Below, piece after piece: positions 9,043-17,602 of a DNA stretch of 64,000 nt. The first letter of the stretch is position 1, and every line of letters starts with the position of its first letter. The position numbers and the translations under genes were made by a program. Source of the stretch: Azospirillum endophyticum (GTDB lineage: Bacteria > Pseudomonadota > Alphaproteobacteria > Azospirillales > Azospirillaceae); NCBI RefSeq assembly GCF_016595245.1, contig NZ_JAENHM010000073.1, positions 847,618-911,617 of the forward strand, in the 5' to 3' direction. The notes beneath the pieces are model-generated. The model was given only the letters and a program-made list of their open reading frames with translations, searched no databases and was not told the DNA's origin.

Positions 9043-11148
9043 ATGCCCGTCGATCTGCTCTCCGGACTTTCCGTCGCGCTGGCGCCGCTGCTGCCCTGGC
9101 CGGTGCTGGGCGTCCTGATCGGCTTCGCCCTGCTGGTGGTGCTGATCGCGGCGCTGCGCCGGGCGCGGGGCACGGTGCTGCGCCTGCTGGCGGTGCTCGT
9201 TCTGGCGCTGGCGCTGATCAATCCTTCGCTGGTCCAGGAAAAGCGCGACCCGATCAAGGACGTGGCGGTCGTGGTGATCGACGATTCGCCGAGCCAGGCG
9301 ATCGGCGACCGCCGGGCCCGCACCGAACGGGCGGCGGAACAGCTGACCGAGCGGCTGAAGCGGTTCGACGACCTGGAGGTTCGCGTCGTCCGCAGCGCCG
9401 AGGGCGGCGAGGCCGGCGGCACCATCAACGAGACCCATCTGTTCGATGCGCTGAACCGCGCGATGGCCGATGTGCCGCGCCGCCGCATGGCCGGCGCCGT
9501 CTTCATCACCGACGGTCAGGTTCATGACGTCCCCCAGGTTCCCGGCAAGCTGGCCGACATCGGCCCGATCCACACGCTGCTGACCGGCGACCGCGACGAA
9601 GGCGACCGCCGCATCGCCATCGTGCAGGCGCCGAATTACGGCCTCGTCGGCAAACCTGTGGAGCTGACCATCCGGGTCGACGACATGCCCGGCCGCCAAT
9701 CCGTCGACGCCGCGGTGACCCTGCGCCAGGACGGCGGCGCGCCCGGAACCATCCGCGTGCCGGTCGGCCGCGACGTCCGCGTCGACCTGCCGATCACCCA
9801 TGGCGGCCAGAATGTCCTGGAGCTGGAGGTGGAGCCGGCGAAGCAGGAGCTGACGCTCGCCAACAACCGGGCGGCGGTGGTGGTGAACGGCGTGCGCGAC
9901 CGCCTGCGCGTTCTGCTGGTGTCCGGCGAGCCCCATGCCGGCGAGCGGACCTGGCGCAACCTGCTGAAGGCGGATCCGGCCGTCGACCTGGTCCATTTCA
10001 CCATCCTGCGCCCGCCGGAGAAGCAGGACGGCACGCCGATCCGCGAGTTGTCGCTGATCGCCTTCCCGATCCGCGAGCTGTTCGAGGTGAAGCTGGACGA
10101 GTTCGACCTGATCATCTTCGACCGGTACCGCCGCCGGGGCGTACTGCCGCAGATGTACCTGGAGAACATCGCGGACTATGTCCGCAAGGGCGGCGCCCTG
10201 CTGGAGACCTCCGGCCAGGGCTATGCCGGCCCGCTGTCGCTCTACCGCACGCCGCTGGGCTCCATCCTGCCGGCGGCCCCCAACGGCCAGACGGTGGATC
10301 GTCCGTTCCTGCCGACCGTCACCGATGTCGGCCGCCGCCATCCGGTGACGGCCGGGCTGCCCGGCGACCGGCTGGATGCCCCGCCGACCTGGGGCCGCTG
10401 GTTCCATCAGGTGGACGTGGCGCCGAACAGCGGCACCGTGGTGATGCAGGGCGCCGACAACCGGCCGCTTCTGGTGCTCGACCGCGTCGGCAAGGGCCGG
10501 GTGGCACAGCTCGCCTCCGACCAGATCTGGCTGTGGAGCCGCGGGTTCGAGGGTGGCGGTCCGCAGGCGGAGCTTCTTCGCCGCCTTGCCCATTGGCTGA
10601 TGAAGGAACCGGAACTGGAGGAGAACGACCTGCGCGCCCATGTGGACGGCAACCGCATCACGGTCGAGCGCCGTTCCCTCGCCCCCGACCCCCGTGCGGT
10701 CACCATCACCGATCCGTCCGACCAGACCAGCACGCTGCAGCTCACCGACGACCGTACCGGCCGTGCCGTCGCCACCGTGACCGCCGCGGCCCCCGGCATC
10801 TACCGCATCTCCGACGGGGAGCGGACGACGCTGGCGGTGGTCGGCGCGGTGAACACGCCGGAGTTGGCCGACGTCCGCTCCACCGGCGATCGCATGCAGC
10901 CGGTGGCCGAGGCGACGGGCGGCGGCATCCATTGGGTGACCGACACCGACAGCGGCCCCAACCCCGGGATCGATGTGCGGCGGACCCAGCCCGACCGCAG
11001 CCAGACCGGCTCCGGCTGGATCGGCCTGCGCGCCAACGGCGATTATACGGTGACGGGCGTGACCGACGTGCCGCTGCTGCCGGTGGGCGCCGTGCTGGCC
11101 CTGGTGCTGGGCGGGCTGCTGATGGCGTGGCGCCGGGAGGGCCGTTGA
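9043..11148 (+). CDS. Large membrane protein of MoxR operon, VWA/GATase-like
   Basis: This 701-residue protein has two N-terminal membrane segments (about residues 15-35 and 45-63) and one near the C-terminus (about 672-692). The first soluble part contains VVVIDDSPSQAIGD, which resembles the metal-binding first strand of VWA-like domains. A later section (YVRKGGALLETSGQGYAGP) resembles glutamine-amidotransferase-like folds seen in such operon proteins. It starts immediately after the stop of the DUF4159 gene. It is the last gene of the MoxR operon and is followed by tRNA-Gln. Its role is presumably joint with the upstream three genes; no enzymatic residue can be assigned with confidence. Confidence 0.85.
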   Translation: MPVDLLSGLSVALAPLLPWPVLGVLIGFALLVVLIAALRRARGTVLRLLAVLVLALALINPSLVQEKRDPIKDVAVVVIDDSPSQAIGDRRARTERAAEQLTERLKRFDDLEVRVVRSAEGGEAGGTINETHLFDALNRAMADVPRRRMAGAVFITDGQVHDVPQVPGKLADIGPIHTLLTGDRDEGDRRIAIVQAPNYGLVGKPVELTIRVDDMPGRQSVDAAVTLRQDGGAPGTIRVPVGRDVRVDLPITHGGQNVLELEVEPAKQELTLANNRAAVVVNGVRDRLRVLLVSGEPHAGERTWRNLLKADPAVDLVHFTILRPPEKQDGTPIRELSLIAFPIRELFEVKLDEFDLIIFDRYRRRGVLPQMYLENIADYVRKGGALLETSGQGYAGPLSLYRTPLGSILPAAPNGQTVDRPFLPTVTDVGRRHPVTAGLPGDRLDAPPTWGRWFHQVDVAPNSGTVVMQGADNRPLLVLDRVGKGRVAQLASDQIWLWSRGFEGGGPQAELLRRLAHWLMKEPELEENDLRAHVDGNRITVERRSLAPDPRAVTITDPSDQTSTLQLTDDRTGRAVATVTAAAPGIYRISDGERTTLAVVGAVNTPELADVRSTGDRMQPVAEATGGGIHWVTDTDSGPNPGIDVRRTQPDRSQTGSGWIGLRANGDYTVTGVTDVPLLPVGAVLALVLGGLLMAWRREGR

Positions 11149-11268
11149 GCGGCGGCGCCGAAGTCCGATTCAGCAGTGGAATTTTTCTGAAAACAGCCTG
11201 TTGCGTTCGGCCGGGCTTCCGATTATGGTGCCGCTCCTTCCGGCGATACGAGTTGTCGCCGCGCCGGT

Positions 11269-11343
<75 letters not shown>

Positions 11344-11476
11344 ACTTCTCCTCAGGTCCAAACCGGCAATTCGCCCCGCCCGTCGGCGGGGTTTTGCGTT
11401 TTCGGCCGGCGAAGCCGCATCGATGGCGCCACCCTGTGGGAGTGGCTATCCTGCGTTCTCGTCCGGGAGAACCCAT

Positions 11477-11863
11477 ATGAACCAGCCGCATCTGAAGCTT
11501 GCCGTCGATAACGCACGACGGGAAACGGCCCGGCCCGTCCCGGAGGATTACGGCCTGACGGCTGACGATCTCCGCATCTGGTACGCCCCCGGACGAGTCG
11601 GCGTTGCGTTGGCGCTGCTCGTCGCGACCGGAACCACGGTCATGCAGGCGATCGAGGGAGCGCGTTATGCGGAACCGTGGGTGCTCGGCGCACTGTCGGG
11701 AGGAATTTACGGTGCCTTCATCGGCAGCTTCGCCGGCTTGGGCGCGATGGTGGCAGTGATCTGGGCCGATCCGCTGGTGGCTCGTGCTTGGCCGACCTAC
11801 GGGCGCCTGCGCCGCTATCGGGATGCGCTGGCGACGGCGACCGGCGGCGGCTTGGCGGATTGA
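11477..11863 (+). CDS. Small membrane protein, unknown
   Basis: This 128-residue protein is not a family I recognise. It has a polar N-terminus of about 45 residues, two hydrophobic segments (about 47-65 and 73-98, the latter glycine-rich: GALSGGIYGAFIGSFAG) and a short basic tail. The ATG at 11477 was preferred over an upstream extension that would run through the tRNA gene. It follows tRNA-Gln and faces the RTX-type gene convergently, with a hairpin between them. Confidence 0.7.
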   Translation: MNQPHLKLAVDNARRETARPVPEDYGLTADDLRIWYAPGRVGVALALLVATGTTVMQAIEGARYAEPWVLGALSGGIYGAFIGSFAGLGAMVAVIWADPLVARAWPTYGRLRRYRDALATATGGGLAD

Positions 11864-11910
11864 CCTTTCTCTGGAGAACGCGGGTCCGCCCGCCCGGTCC
11901 GGGGCCTGTG

Positions 11911-11941
11911 CGGCAGGCGGGTAGAAGAAGCCCGTCTGCCG
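11911..11941. terminator. Hairpin between convergent genes
   Basis: The arms CGGCAGGCGGG and CCCGTCTGCCG (11911-11921 and 11931-11941) pair over 11 positions with one G-U type mismatch and a 9-base loop. A run of five T lies about 15 bases further on the plus strand, not directly after the stem. It probably ends one or both of the convergent transcripts. Confidence 0.5.
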
Positions 11942-11959
11942 GGGCTTCCCTCTCCCTTT

Positions 11960-13144
11960 TTACAGAGCCGCAGCCAGCGCTGGCGAGGGCTCGTCGGTCA
12001 TGAACGCCGCCGCGATGCGCGTGGTCGTGGAAGTCAGCGGAGCCGCCGATCGTCCCTCGCGGAAGCCCGAAAGGATATAGTGGGTGGTCGCCGCGGCTTC
12101 GTTCCTGCTGCCGAACGCGAAGCGCAGATCGGAATAGCGTGCCAGATACGCCGTTGCGTTGAAGCTGGTCGGCCGGTTCTCGAGACGCCCAAAGGTTGCG
12201 TAGTGGAGCGCCGCAGCGGTGGTGTTGGTCCCGAAGGCCTGGATGAGATCAGGATTTGCGGCGATATAGCTCATGGCATTGAAGGTCGTGTTGCGATTCT
12301 CCAGCCTGCCGCTGGTGATGTAATGCCGGGTCGCCGCCTCCGTGTTCGCGCCGAAAGCTGCGGCCAGATCCTGGTTGGCAGCGAGGTAACCGGCAGCATC
12401 GAAGCTCATCGGGCGGTTCTCGTACATGCCCTTCTGCACATAATGATTGAAGGCGGCATCGCCGTTCATGCCGAATGCCGCAGCCAGATCGCGGTTGGCC
12501 GCAAGATAGCCCATGGCATCGAAACCGGTGGCGGCGGAGATGCCAACGGTCTTGTCGTTGAAGGTGATGTATTCGATATTGGTAATGAAGTCCGAGCCGT
12601 TCGAACGGTCAAGGATAGCAGTGCGACCGTTGTATTGAATGATTTGTCCCGGAGCATAATACTGCCGCGTAATGACGGCATCATTGCCATCACCCCCATC
12701 GATCGTATCGAATCCCTCTCCGCCATAGAGAACATCATCCCCGGCTCCGCCGTTGATATAATCGTCTCCCCAGTATCCATAAAGAACATCTCTGGAAGAA
12801 GAACCATTGATTCTGTCATCGCTACGAAGCAGAGATTGCATATTGAGCGAGGCGGAAAGACCGTAAAGACTTGTAAAAACAATATCCCCACCATCATACG
12901 CGACGAGAGGCGTACCGTTTGGTGCAGTGGCGGTAAACGACGTAATGCGCCCGGATGCGTTGTTCGAGCTGACGTTGATGGCACCCCTGACCGTAACGTC
13001 CATTACGTGGGCATTGTTGAGCGTAAATCTTGCAGATATCTGTGAGGGACTTTGAGATATGAGTGAGAAATTATCGTAATCCAACCCCGCTATATCGGAG
13101 TTTCCCGACAAATCTATCGGCAGGCTTGCAGTCAAGGTAGCCAT
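11960..13144 (-). CDS. RTX-type calcium-binding protein with four 40-residue repeats
   Basis: The 394-residue protein has three parts. Residues 1-110 form a polar beta-rich region. Residues about 112-155 carry RTX nonapeptides (GGAGDDVLYGGEGFDTIDGG, then DGND) that bind calcium in exported proteins. Residues about 207-367 hold four tandem 40-residue repeats with the pattern F-(D/N)-A-x-x-Y-(L/I)-A-x-x-x-D-L-x-x-A-F-G, then H-Y and G-x-x-E-(N/G)-R. No signal peptide is present, which fits type I secretion. The ATG at 13144 has a GGGGA ribosome-binding site and was chosen over a TTG at 13162 that lies upstream of that site. Codon use and AT content in the first half differ from the neighbours. 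No type I secretion genes lie nearby. Confidence 0.8.
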   Translation of the reverse strand: MATLTASLPIDLSGNSDIAGLDYDNFSLISQSPSQISARFTLNNAHVMDVTVRGAINVSSNNASGRITSFTATAPNGTPLVAYDGGDIVFTSLYGLSASLNMQSLLRSDDRINGSSSRDVLYGYWGDDYINGGAGDDVLYGGEGFDTIDGGDGNDAVITRQYYAPGQIIQYNGRTAILDRSNGSDFITNIEYITFNDKTVGISAATGFDAMGYLAANRDLAAAFGMNGDAAFNHYVQKGMYENRPMSFDAAGYLAANQDLAAAFGANTEAATRHYITSGRLENRNTTFNAMSYIAANPDLIQAFGTNTTAAALHYATFGRLENRPTSFNATAYLARYSDLRFAFGSRNEAAATTHYILSGFREGRSAAPLTSTTTRIAAAFMTDEPSPALAAAL

Positions 13145-13442
13145 TTTATTTTCCCCGATCAAATCGATTATTGATTGATGCCTGTTCTCGACGGCCCTCC
13201 CATCCGATGATGGGCGGGTGAACTGCAGGCTTTCAACGCAACCTTGAGCATGACAGACAACCTAGGAAGAGTCGATGCGGGACTTTCGTTCCGGTTGTCC
13301 TGCCGGAGTGCGATATGTCCCATATCATGTCTGAGCTGAAGAATGCGCCGCGATGCGCCGATCCACCCTTTGAGCTCATGGAGCACGCTGGGGGAGCAAT
13401 TTGGGAAAGTTCCCATCACCCCAGGAGACGCAACCGCATCAT
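13145..13442. other. Intergenic region upstream of RTX-type gene
   Basis: This 298-base gap lies between the RTX-type gene start and the end of the MmyB-like regulator gene. It is AT-richer than average near 13145-13175. It contains a short inverted repeat, CCCATC-cgat-GATGGG (13198-13213). Short frames exist but none looks coding. It presumably holds the RTX-type gene promoter. Confidence 0.4.
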
Positions 13443-14324
13443 TCAGCCCGGGTGACAGTGAAGAACGCCCGATCGAGCCGGTAGCTCGCCGGCTATCGCC
13501 GACCCGATATCAGTCATCCCCAGCAGCATGACCAGCGTGTGGCCGGACCGTCCACCGGGGCGTAGGGTCAGCTGCTCCAAAGTCAGCGCACCATCGAGCG
13601 GATGGCTGAAACGGCGGAGGCCCCCTTCCCGCTCCAGCACGCCATGGTCATCCCACAGCCGGGCGAAATCGGGGCTCTCCCGCCTCAGCCCCGCCACCAG
13701 GGACTGAACCGTCGGATCGTCCGGGTGGCGGGCGGTGTCGGCGCGGAACTCCGCCAACAGGCGGCGTGCGCGATTCTCCCAGTCCAGGATGAAGCCCCGG
13801 GCCGCCGGGGCGAGGAAGACGTAGCGCAGCAGGTTGCGCTCCGGGCCGCCCTGCCCCAGCCAGTCGCCAAACAGCCTTTCCGCCGCAGGATTCCAGCCGA
13901 CGGCGGTCCACAGCCGATCGAGCAGATAAGCCGGTGCCGTCATCGCTGCCAACGCCGCCAGCAGCGACGGCGGCGGCCGGTCCATCGAACCGGCGGCCTG
14001 CGCGTCCGGATCGCGCTTGCGCGTCATTTCGAACAGATAGGCGCGCTCGGCCGCCGTCAGGTGCAGCGCATCGGCCAGCCGGGACAGAGCGGCTGGGGAG
14101 ACTGAGACGTCGCGCCCCTGTTCGAGCCAGCTGTACCAGGTCGGGCTGATCCTGCAGAGCTGCGCCAGTTCCTCGCGCCGCAGCCCGGGAGTGCGGCGGC
14201 GCGAGGAACCGCCCTGCAATCCGGCTTCCGCCGGTGTCAGGCGTTCGCGGTGCCGACGCAGGAAGACGCCGAGCAGGCGGCGCCGTTCGGCGGAGGGATC
14301 GGCTTCGGTGGCGGTGGCAGTCAT
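13443..14324 (-). CDS. MmyB-like helix-turn-helix regulator
   Basis: The 293-residue protein has an N-terminal helix-turn-helix with the typical RRRTPGLRREELAQLCRISP then WYSWLEQGRD stretch of this group. A C-terminal MmyB-like ligand-binding (PAS-like) domain follows, with YLLDRLWTAVGWNPAAERLF and a RFSHPLDGALTLEQLTL end. Relatives are transcriptional regulators, often of the adjacent divergent gene. The ATG at 14324 (MTATATEADP) is favoured; a longer start at 14402 would extend into the shared promoter region. It is divergent from a methyltransferase gene, the likely target. Confidence 0.88.
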   Translation of the reverse strand: MTATATEADPSAERRRLLGVFLRRHRERLTPAEAGLQGGSSRRRTPGLRREELAQLCRISPTWYSWLEQGRDVSVSPAALSRLADALHLTAAERAYLFEMTRKRDPDAQAAGSMDRPPPSLLAALAAMTAPAYLLDRLWTAVGWNPAAERLFGDWLGQGGPERNLLRYVFLAPAARGFILDWENRARRLLAEFRADTARHPDDPTVQSLVAGLRRESPDFARLWDDHGVLEREGGLRRFSHPLDGALTLEQLTLRPGGRSGHTLVMLLGMTDIGSAIAGELPARSGVLHCHPG

Positions 14325-14344
14325 GGTAGCAGTGCTTATACCAG

Positions 14345-14373
14345 GATAACTACCCGTCTTGTACCCGGTTATC
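14345..14373. promoter_or_regulatory. Putative operator between regulator and methyltransferase
   Basis: In the 114-base divergent intergenic region, GATAAC (14345-14350) and GTTATC (14368-14373) form an inverted repeat with 17 bases between. The spacing and position between two divergent starts suit a regulator-binding site. Confidence 0.35.
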
Positions 14374-14438
14374 AAAGGCGCGACGCTCGGTCCGTCAGCC
14401 ACACGGCAGCAGCCGTCCAGTCACAGGAGAGTCCGTCC

Positions 14439-15203
14439 ATGACCCAAAGCCATCACCGAGTCGTCGCCGAGAATTACGGTCCGCGCGCCGACGCCTATGT
14501 CTCCAGCGCCGTCCATGCCGGTGGTGCCGACCTGGACCAGATCGAACAGGCTCTGCGCGGCCGCTCCGATGCCCGCGTGCTGGACCTGGGCTGCGGCGGC
14601 GGCCATGTCAGCTACCGCGCCGCACCCCATGTGGCGGAGGTGGTGGCGGTCGACCTGACGCCGGAGATGCTGGAGGTGGTCGCCCGCACAGCGGCCGAGC
14701 GCGGCCTGGCCAACATCGCCACCCGGCAGGCTCCGGCAGAACGCCTGCCCTTCGAGGATGGCCGGTTCGACGTGGTGCTCTGCCGCTTCACCGCTCACCA
14801 CTGGCGGGATTTCGAAGCCGGGCTGCGCGAGGCGCGGCGGGTGCTGGCGCCGGGTGGCTCGGCGATCTTCATCGATTGCGTCGCTCCCGCACCGGCGGTG
14901 CTCGACACCCATCTGCAGGTGGTGGAGGTGCTGCGCGATCCGTCGCATGTCCGCAACTACACCGCGGCGGAGTGGATGGCGGCCCTGGCACGGGCGGGCT
15001 TCGCCGTCCGGTCCCTGACTGCGCGGCGCCTGCGCATGGAATTTCCGGTCTGGACCGCCCGCACCCGCACGCCGGACCTCCACGCCCAGGCCATCCGCTC
15101 GCTCCAGCTCAGTGCCGCGGCGGAAGTCCGCACCCATTTCGACATCACCGACGACGGCAGCTTCCTGCTCGACACGCTGACGCTGGAGGCTGACCCGGTC
15201 TAA
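14439..15203 (+). CDS. Class I SAM-dependent methyltransferase
   Basis: This 254-residue enzyme has the SAM-binding motif I VLDLGCGGGHVSYRAA near residue 47, motif II VVAVDLTPEML and a motif-IV-like FDVVLCRFTAHHW. The FTAHHW(R) signature and overall length are like the UbiE/MenG-type and arsenite-methyltransferase-like group, but the substrate cannot be told from sequence. The ATG at 14439 is preceded by an AGGAGA ribosome-binding site (14424-14429). It is divergent from the MmyB-like regulator. A long hairpin begins right after its stop codon. Confidence 0.88.
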   Translation: MTQSHHRVVAENYGPRADAYVSSAVHAGGADLDQIEQALRGRSDARVLDLGCGGGHVSYRAAPHVAEVVAVDLTPEMLEVVARTAAERGLANIATRQAPAERLPFEDGRFDVVLCRFTAHHWRDFEAGLREARRVLAPGGSAIFIDCVAPAPAVLDTHLQVVEVLRDPSHVRNYTAAEWMAALARAGFAVRSLTARRLRMEFPVWTARTRTPDLHAQAIRSLQLSAAAEVRTHFDITDDGSFLLDTLTLEADPV

Positions 15204-15252
15204 GCAGGTTTTCCGAACGCCGCCGACGGATGGGCGGGCTCGGAAAACCTGC
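15204..15252 (+). terminator. 13-bp hairpin directly after methyltransferase stop
   Basis: GCAGGTTTTCCGA (15204-15216) and TCGGAAAACCTGC (15240-15252) are perfect inverted repeats of 13 bases around a 23-base loop. The stem begins at the base after the TAA. No U-run follows, but position and stability suggest transcript-end formation or 3' protection. Confidence 0.6.
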
Positions 15253-15272
15253 AAAACCCTAGAGTCCGCAGA

Positions 15273-15309
15273 TTTCTCCAGGCCGGGCCCGTGGCCCGAT
15301 CTGGAGAAA
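15273..15309 (-). terminator. Hairpin downstream of MFS gene
   Basis: TTTCTCCAG (15273-15281) and CTGGAGAAA (15301-15309) are perfect 9-base inverted repeats enclosing a GC-rich loop that can itself pair. It lies six bases beyond the MFS gene stop codon on the minus strand. Confidence 0.5.
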
Positions 15310-15314
15310 CCCGC

Positions 15315-16496
15315 TTAGTCGGCCGCAGGAACGGCGCTCTCCCGACGGTCGAGCGCGCCGCTCGCCAGCGTCAGGGCGAGGCCGCCCAGCACGAACATCC
15401 CGCCGACCCAGGGCGTGGCGCCGAGGCCGAGCGGAGAGGACACCACCTGCCCACCGAAGAAGGCGCCCGCCGCGATGCCGAGATTGAAGGCCGCGATGTT
15501 CAGCGCCGACGCCACGTCGACCGCTTCCGGCGTATGGCGCTGCGCCAGCTGGACGACGTAAAGCTGGAGGCCGGGGACGTTGGCGAAGGCCAGCGCCCCC
15601 ATGCCGGCCAGCGTGACCAGGGCCGGAATCTTGGCGTCGGCGGTGAAGGTGAAGACGATCAGCACCAGCGCCTGCAGGGCGAACAGCCAAGCCAGCGCTC
15701 TCACCGGCCGCCGGTTCGCCAGCCGGCCGCCGACGACGTTGCCGACCGCGATGGCGGCACCGTACAGCACCAGCACGAGGCTGACGGTGGAATTGGAAAA
15801 GCCGGTGATCGTCTCCAGGATCGGCGCCAGGAACGTGAAGGCGACGAAGGTGCCGCCATATCCCAGCGCCGTGATCGCGAAGGCGAGCAGAAGCCGCGGC
15901 TGGGCCAGCACGCCGATCTGCGCGCCCAGGCCGGCGGCGGGCGGCTGGCTGAGCCGTGCCGGCACCAGGGCAGCGACGCCCAGCCCGCCGACGACGCCCA
16001 GCGCCGACACCGCCAGGAAAGTGGCGCGCCAGCCGAAGGTCTGGCCGATCCAGGTGCCCAGCGGCACGCCGGTGACGATGGCGATGGTCAGGCCGGAGAA
16101 CATCATGGCGATGGCGGAGGCGCGCCTGTCCTCCGGCACCAGATCGGCGGCGATGGTCGAGCCGACGGAGAAGAAGACCCCGTGGGCAAAGGCGCTCAGC
16201 ACCCGCGCCACCAGCAGGGTTTCGTAATTGGGGCTGACGCCGGCCAGCAGGTTGCCGGCGACGAACACGCCCATCAGACCCAACAGCAGCGGCTTACGCG
16301 GGATCCGGCCGGTCAACGCGGTCAGGACCGGCGCGCCGAAGGTGACGCCCAACGCATAGACGCTGACCACCATGCCGGCCAGCGGCAGGCTGACGTCCAG
16401 ATCGCTCGCCACGGTTGGAAGCAGACCGACGACGACGAACTCCGTCGTCCCGATCGCATAGGCGCTGATCGCCAGCGCCAGCAATGCGAGAGGCAT
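15315..16496 (-). CDS. MFS transporter, AraJ/arabinose-efflux type
   Basis: The 393-residue protein is a 12-helix major facilitator of the drug/sugar-efflux group. The first helix reads ALLALAISAYAIGTTEFVVV, where the GTTEFVVVG stretch is typical of AraJ/YdhP-like exporters. The loop-2/3 motif appears as GRIPRKPLLLG. The start at 16496 (MPLALLAL) is preceded by GGAGA; a longer open frame upstream overlaps the LysR gene and is not used. It is divergent from a LysR regulator, the usual arrangement for regulated efflux. The substrate is not predictable. Confidence 0.92.
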   Translation of the reverse strand: MPLALLALAISAYAIGTTEFVVVGLLPTVASDLDVSLPLAGMVVSVYALGVTFGAPVLTALTGRIPRKPLLLGLMGVFVAGNLLAGVSPNYETLLVARVLSAFAHGVFFSVGSTIAADLVPEDRRASAIAMMFSGLTIAIVTGVPLGTWIGQTFGWRATFLAVSALGVVGGLGVAALVPARLSQPPAAGLGAQIGVLAQPRLLLAFAITALGYGGTFVAFTFLAPILETITGFSNSTVSLVLVLYGAAIAVGNVVGGRLANRRPVRALAWLFALQALVLIVFTFTADAKIPALVTLAGMGALAFANVPGLQLYVVQLAQRHTPEAVDVASALNIAAFNLGIAAGAFFGGQVVSSPLGLGATPWVGGMFVLGGLALTLASGALDRRESAVPAAD

Positions 16497-16527
16497 ATCG
16501 AAAGTCTCCAATTCCCAAAGGACTGTG

Positions 16528-16605
16528 CATGGGAAACCATGTGCGCCATAAGGTCGGAGACGGGAATGCCTGCCGTATTCCCATGATTTTGTCATTGAAG
16601 GACAA
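16528..16605. promoter_or_regulatory. Putative LysR-site region between MFS and LysR genes
   Basis: The 130-base divergent intergenic region holds CATGG-gaaa-CCATG (16528-16541) and TTGTC-N7-GACAA (16589-16605). Both are dyads in the place where LysR regulators bind to control themselves and the divergent gene. Confidence 0.35.
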
Positions 16606-16626
16606 GATGGAGAAGGAGATGCCGGC

Positions 16627-17529
16627 ATGAGCGATCCACGCGCCTGGGAAATGCGGGTTTTCCTTCGGGTCGCCACCCATGGCAGCTTCAGTGCCGCCGG
16701 CCGTGATGTCGGCATGACGCCATCCGCCACCGCGAAACTGATCGGCCGGCTGGAAGAGCGGCTGGGGGTAAGACTGGTCGAACGGTCCACCCGCAAGCTG
16801 CGCCTGACCGTCGAAGGCGACCTGTATCGCGAGCGGGCCGAGACCTTGCTGGGAGAATTGGATGCGCTGGATGCGGAAATCGCCGGCGGAGCCCGGGCAC
16901 CGACCGGCCTGATCCGTGCCAATGCCTCGGTCCCTTTCGGCCAGCATTGCCTGCTGCCCCTGCTGCCGGATTTCCTGCGCGATCATCCGGGCATCACGCT
17001 GGACGTGACGATGACCGACGAGGTGGTGGATCTGTATGCCGCCCGTGTCGACGTCGCCTTCCGTGCCGGCCCGATGAGCGATTCAGGGCTGTTGGCCCAG
17101 AGGTTGGGGGTGGTGCGGCGGCGCATCGTCGCCTCCCCGGCCTATCTGGAGCGAAAGGGGGTGCCGCTGACTGCCGCCGACTTGGAGGCGCATGACTGCC
17201 TGGGCTTCAACTTCCGCCGGGCCGCGGCGGTCTGGCCATTGAAATCGGGCGGCCGTCTGGTCGATCGCGAGGTGCCGACCCGGATTCTTGCGAACAATGG
17301 CGAGACGGTTCGCCACATGGCGCTGCTGGGACTGGGGCTGGCACGGCTTGCCGATTATCATGTCCGCGACGACCTGCAGGGCGGGCGGCTGGTGGCGGTT
17401 CTCGATGACGCACTGGTCGACACCGAGGAAATCCATGCCGTCTATACCGGCCGCGACCGCGCCCCGCGCCGCGTCCGCGCTTTCCTCGACCACACGGCAC
17501 CGCGTCTGCGCGCAATGTTGGCCAGCTGA
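16627..17529 (+). CDS. LysR-family transcriptional regulator
   Basis: This 300-residue protein has an N-terminal winged helix with the LysR helix-turn-helix (FLRVATHGSFSAAGRDVGMT, then PSATAKLIGRLEERLGVRL) and a C-terminal substrate-binding domain from about residue 92. The C-domain style (VDVAFRAGPMSDSGLLAQRL) is that of the group controlling divergent efflux or oxidoreductase genes. The start is placed at the ATG at 16627, behind AAGGAGATGCCGGC. It is divergent from the MFS exporter. Confidence 0.92.
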   Translation: MSDPRAWEMRVFLRVATHGSFSAAGRDVGMTPSATAKLIGRLEERLGVRLVERSTRKLRLTVEGDLYRERAETLLGELDALDAEIAGGARAPTGLIRANASVPFGQHCLLPLLPDFLRDHPGITLDVTMTDEVVDLYAARVDVAFRAGPMSDSGLLAQRLGVVRRRIVASPAYLERKGVPLTAADLEAHDCLGFNFRRAAAVWPLKSGGRLVDREVPTRILANNGETVRHMALLGLGLARLADYHVRDDLQGGRLVAVLDDALVDTEEIHAVYTGRDRAPRRVRAFLDHTAPRLRAMLAS

Positions 17530-17537
17530 CGGCTTTC

Positions 17538-17576
17538 GAAAAAAGAAATCGGCCGGATGACGGGCATCCGGCCGAT
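17538..17576 (-). terminator. ssb: Rho-independent terminator of ssb
   Basis: A perfect 12-base stem (17548-17559 with 17565-17576) encloses a 5-base loop. Read on the minus strand the stem is followed by TTTCTTTTTT (17547 down to 17538). This is a textbook intrinsic terminator, 27 bases past the ssb stop. Confidence 0.88.
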
Positions 17577-17602
17577 GGACCTTACCGCTGTGGCAACTCG
17601 CC

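Noticed and set aside
6316..10932. A very long open frame on the minus strand opposite the DUF4159 and membrane-protein genes
   Set aside because: It is an antisense shadow of high-GC coding sequence. Its residue mix (H, Q, R and D-rich) fits no family, while the plus-strand genes show clear domains.
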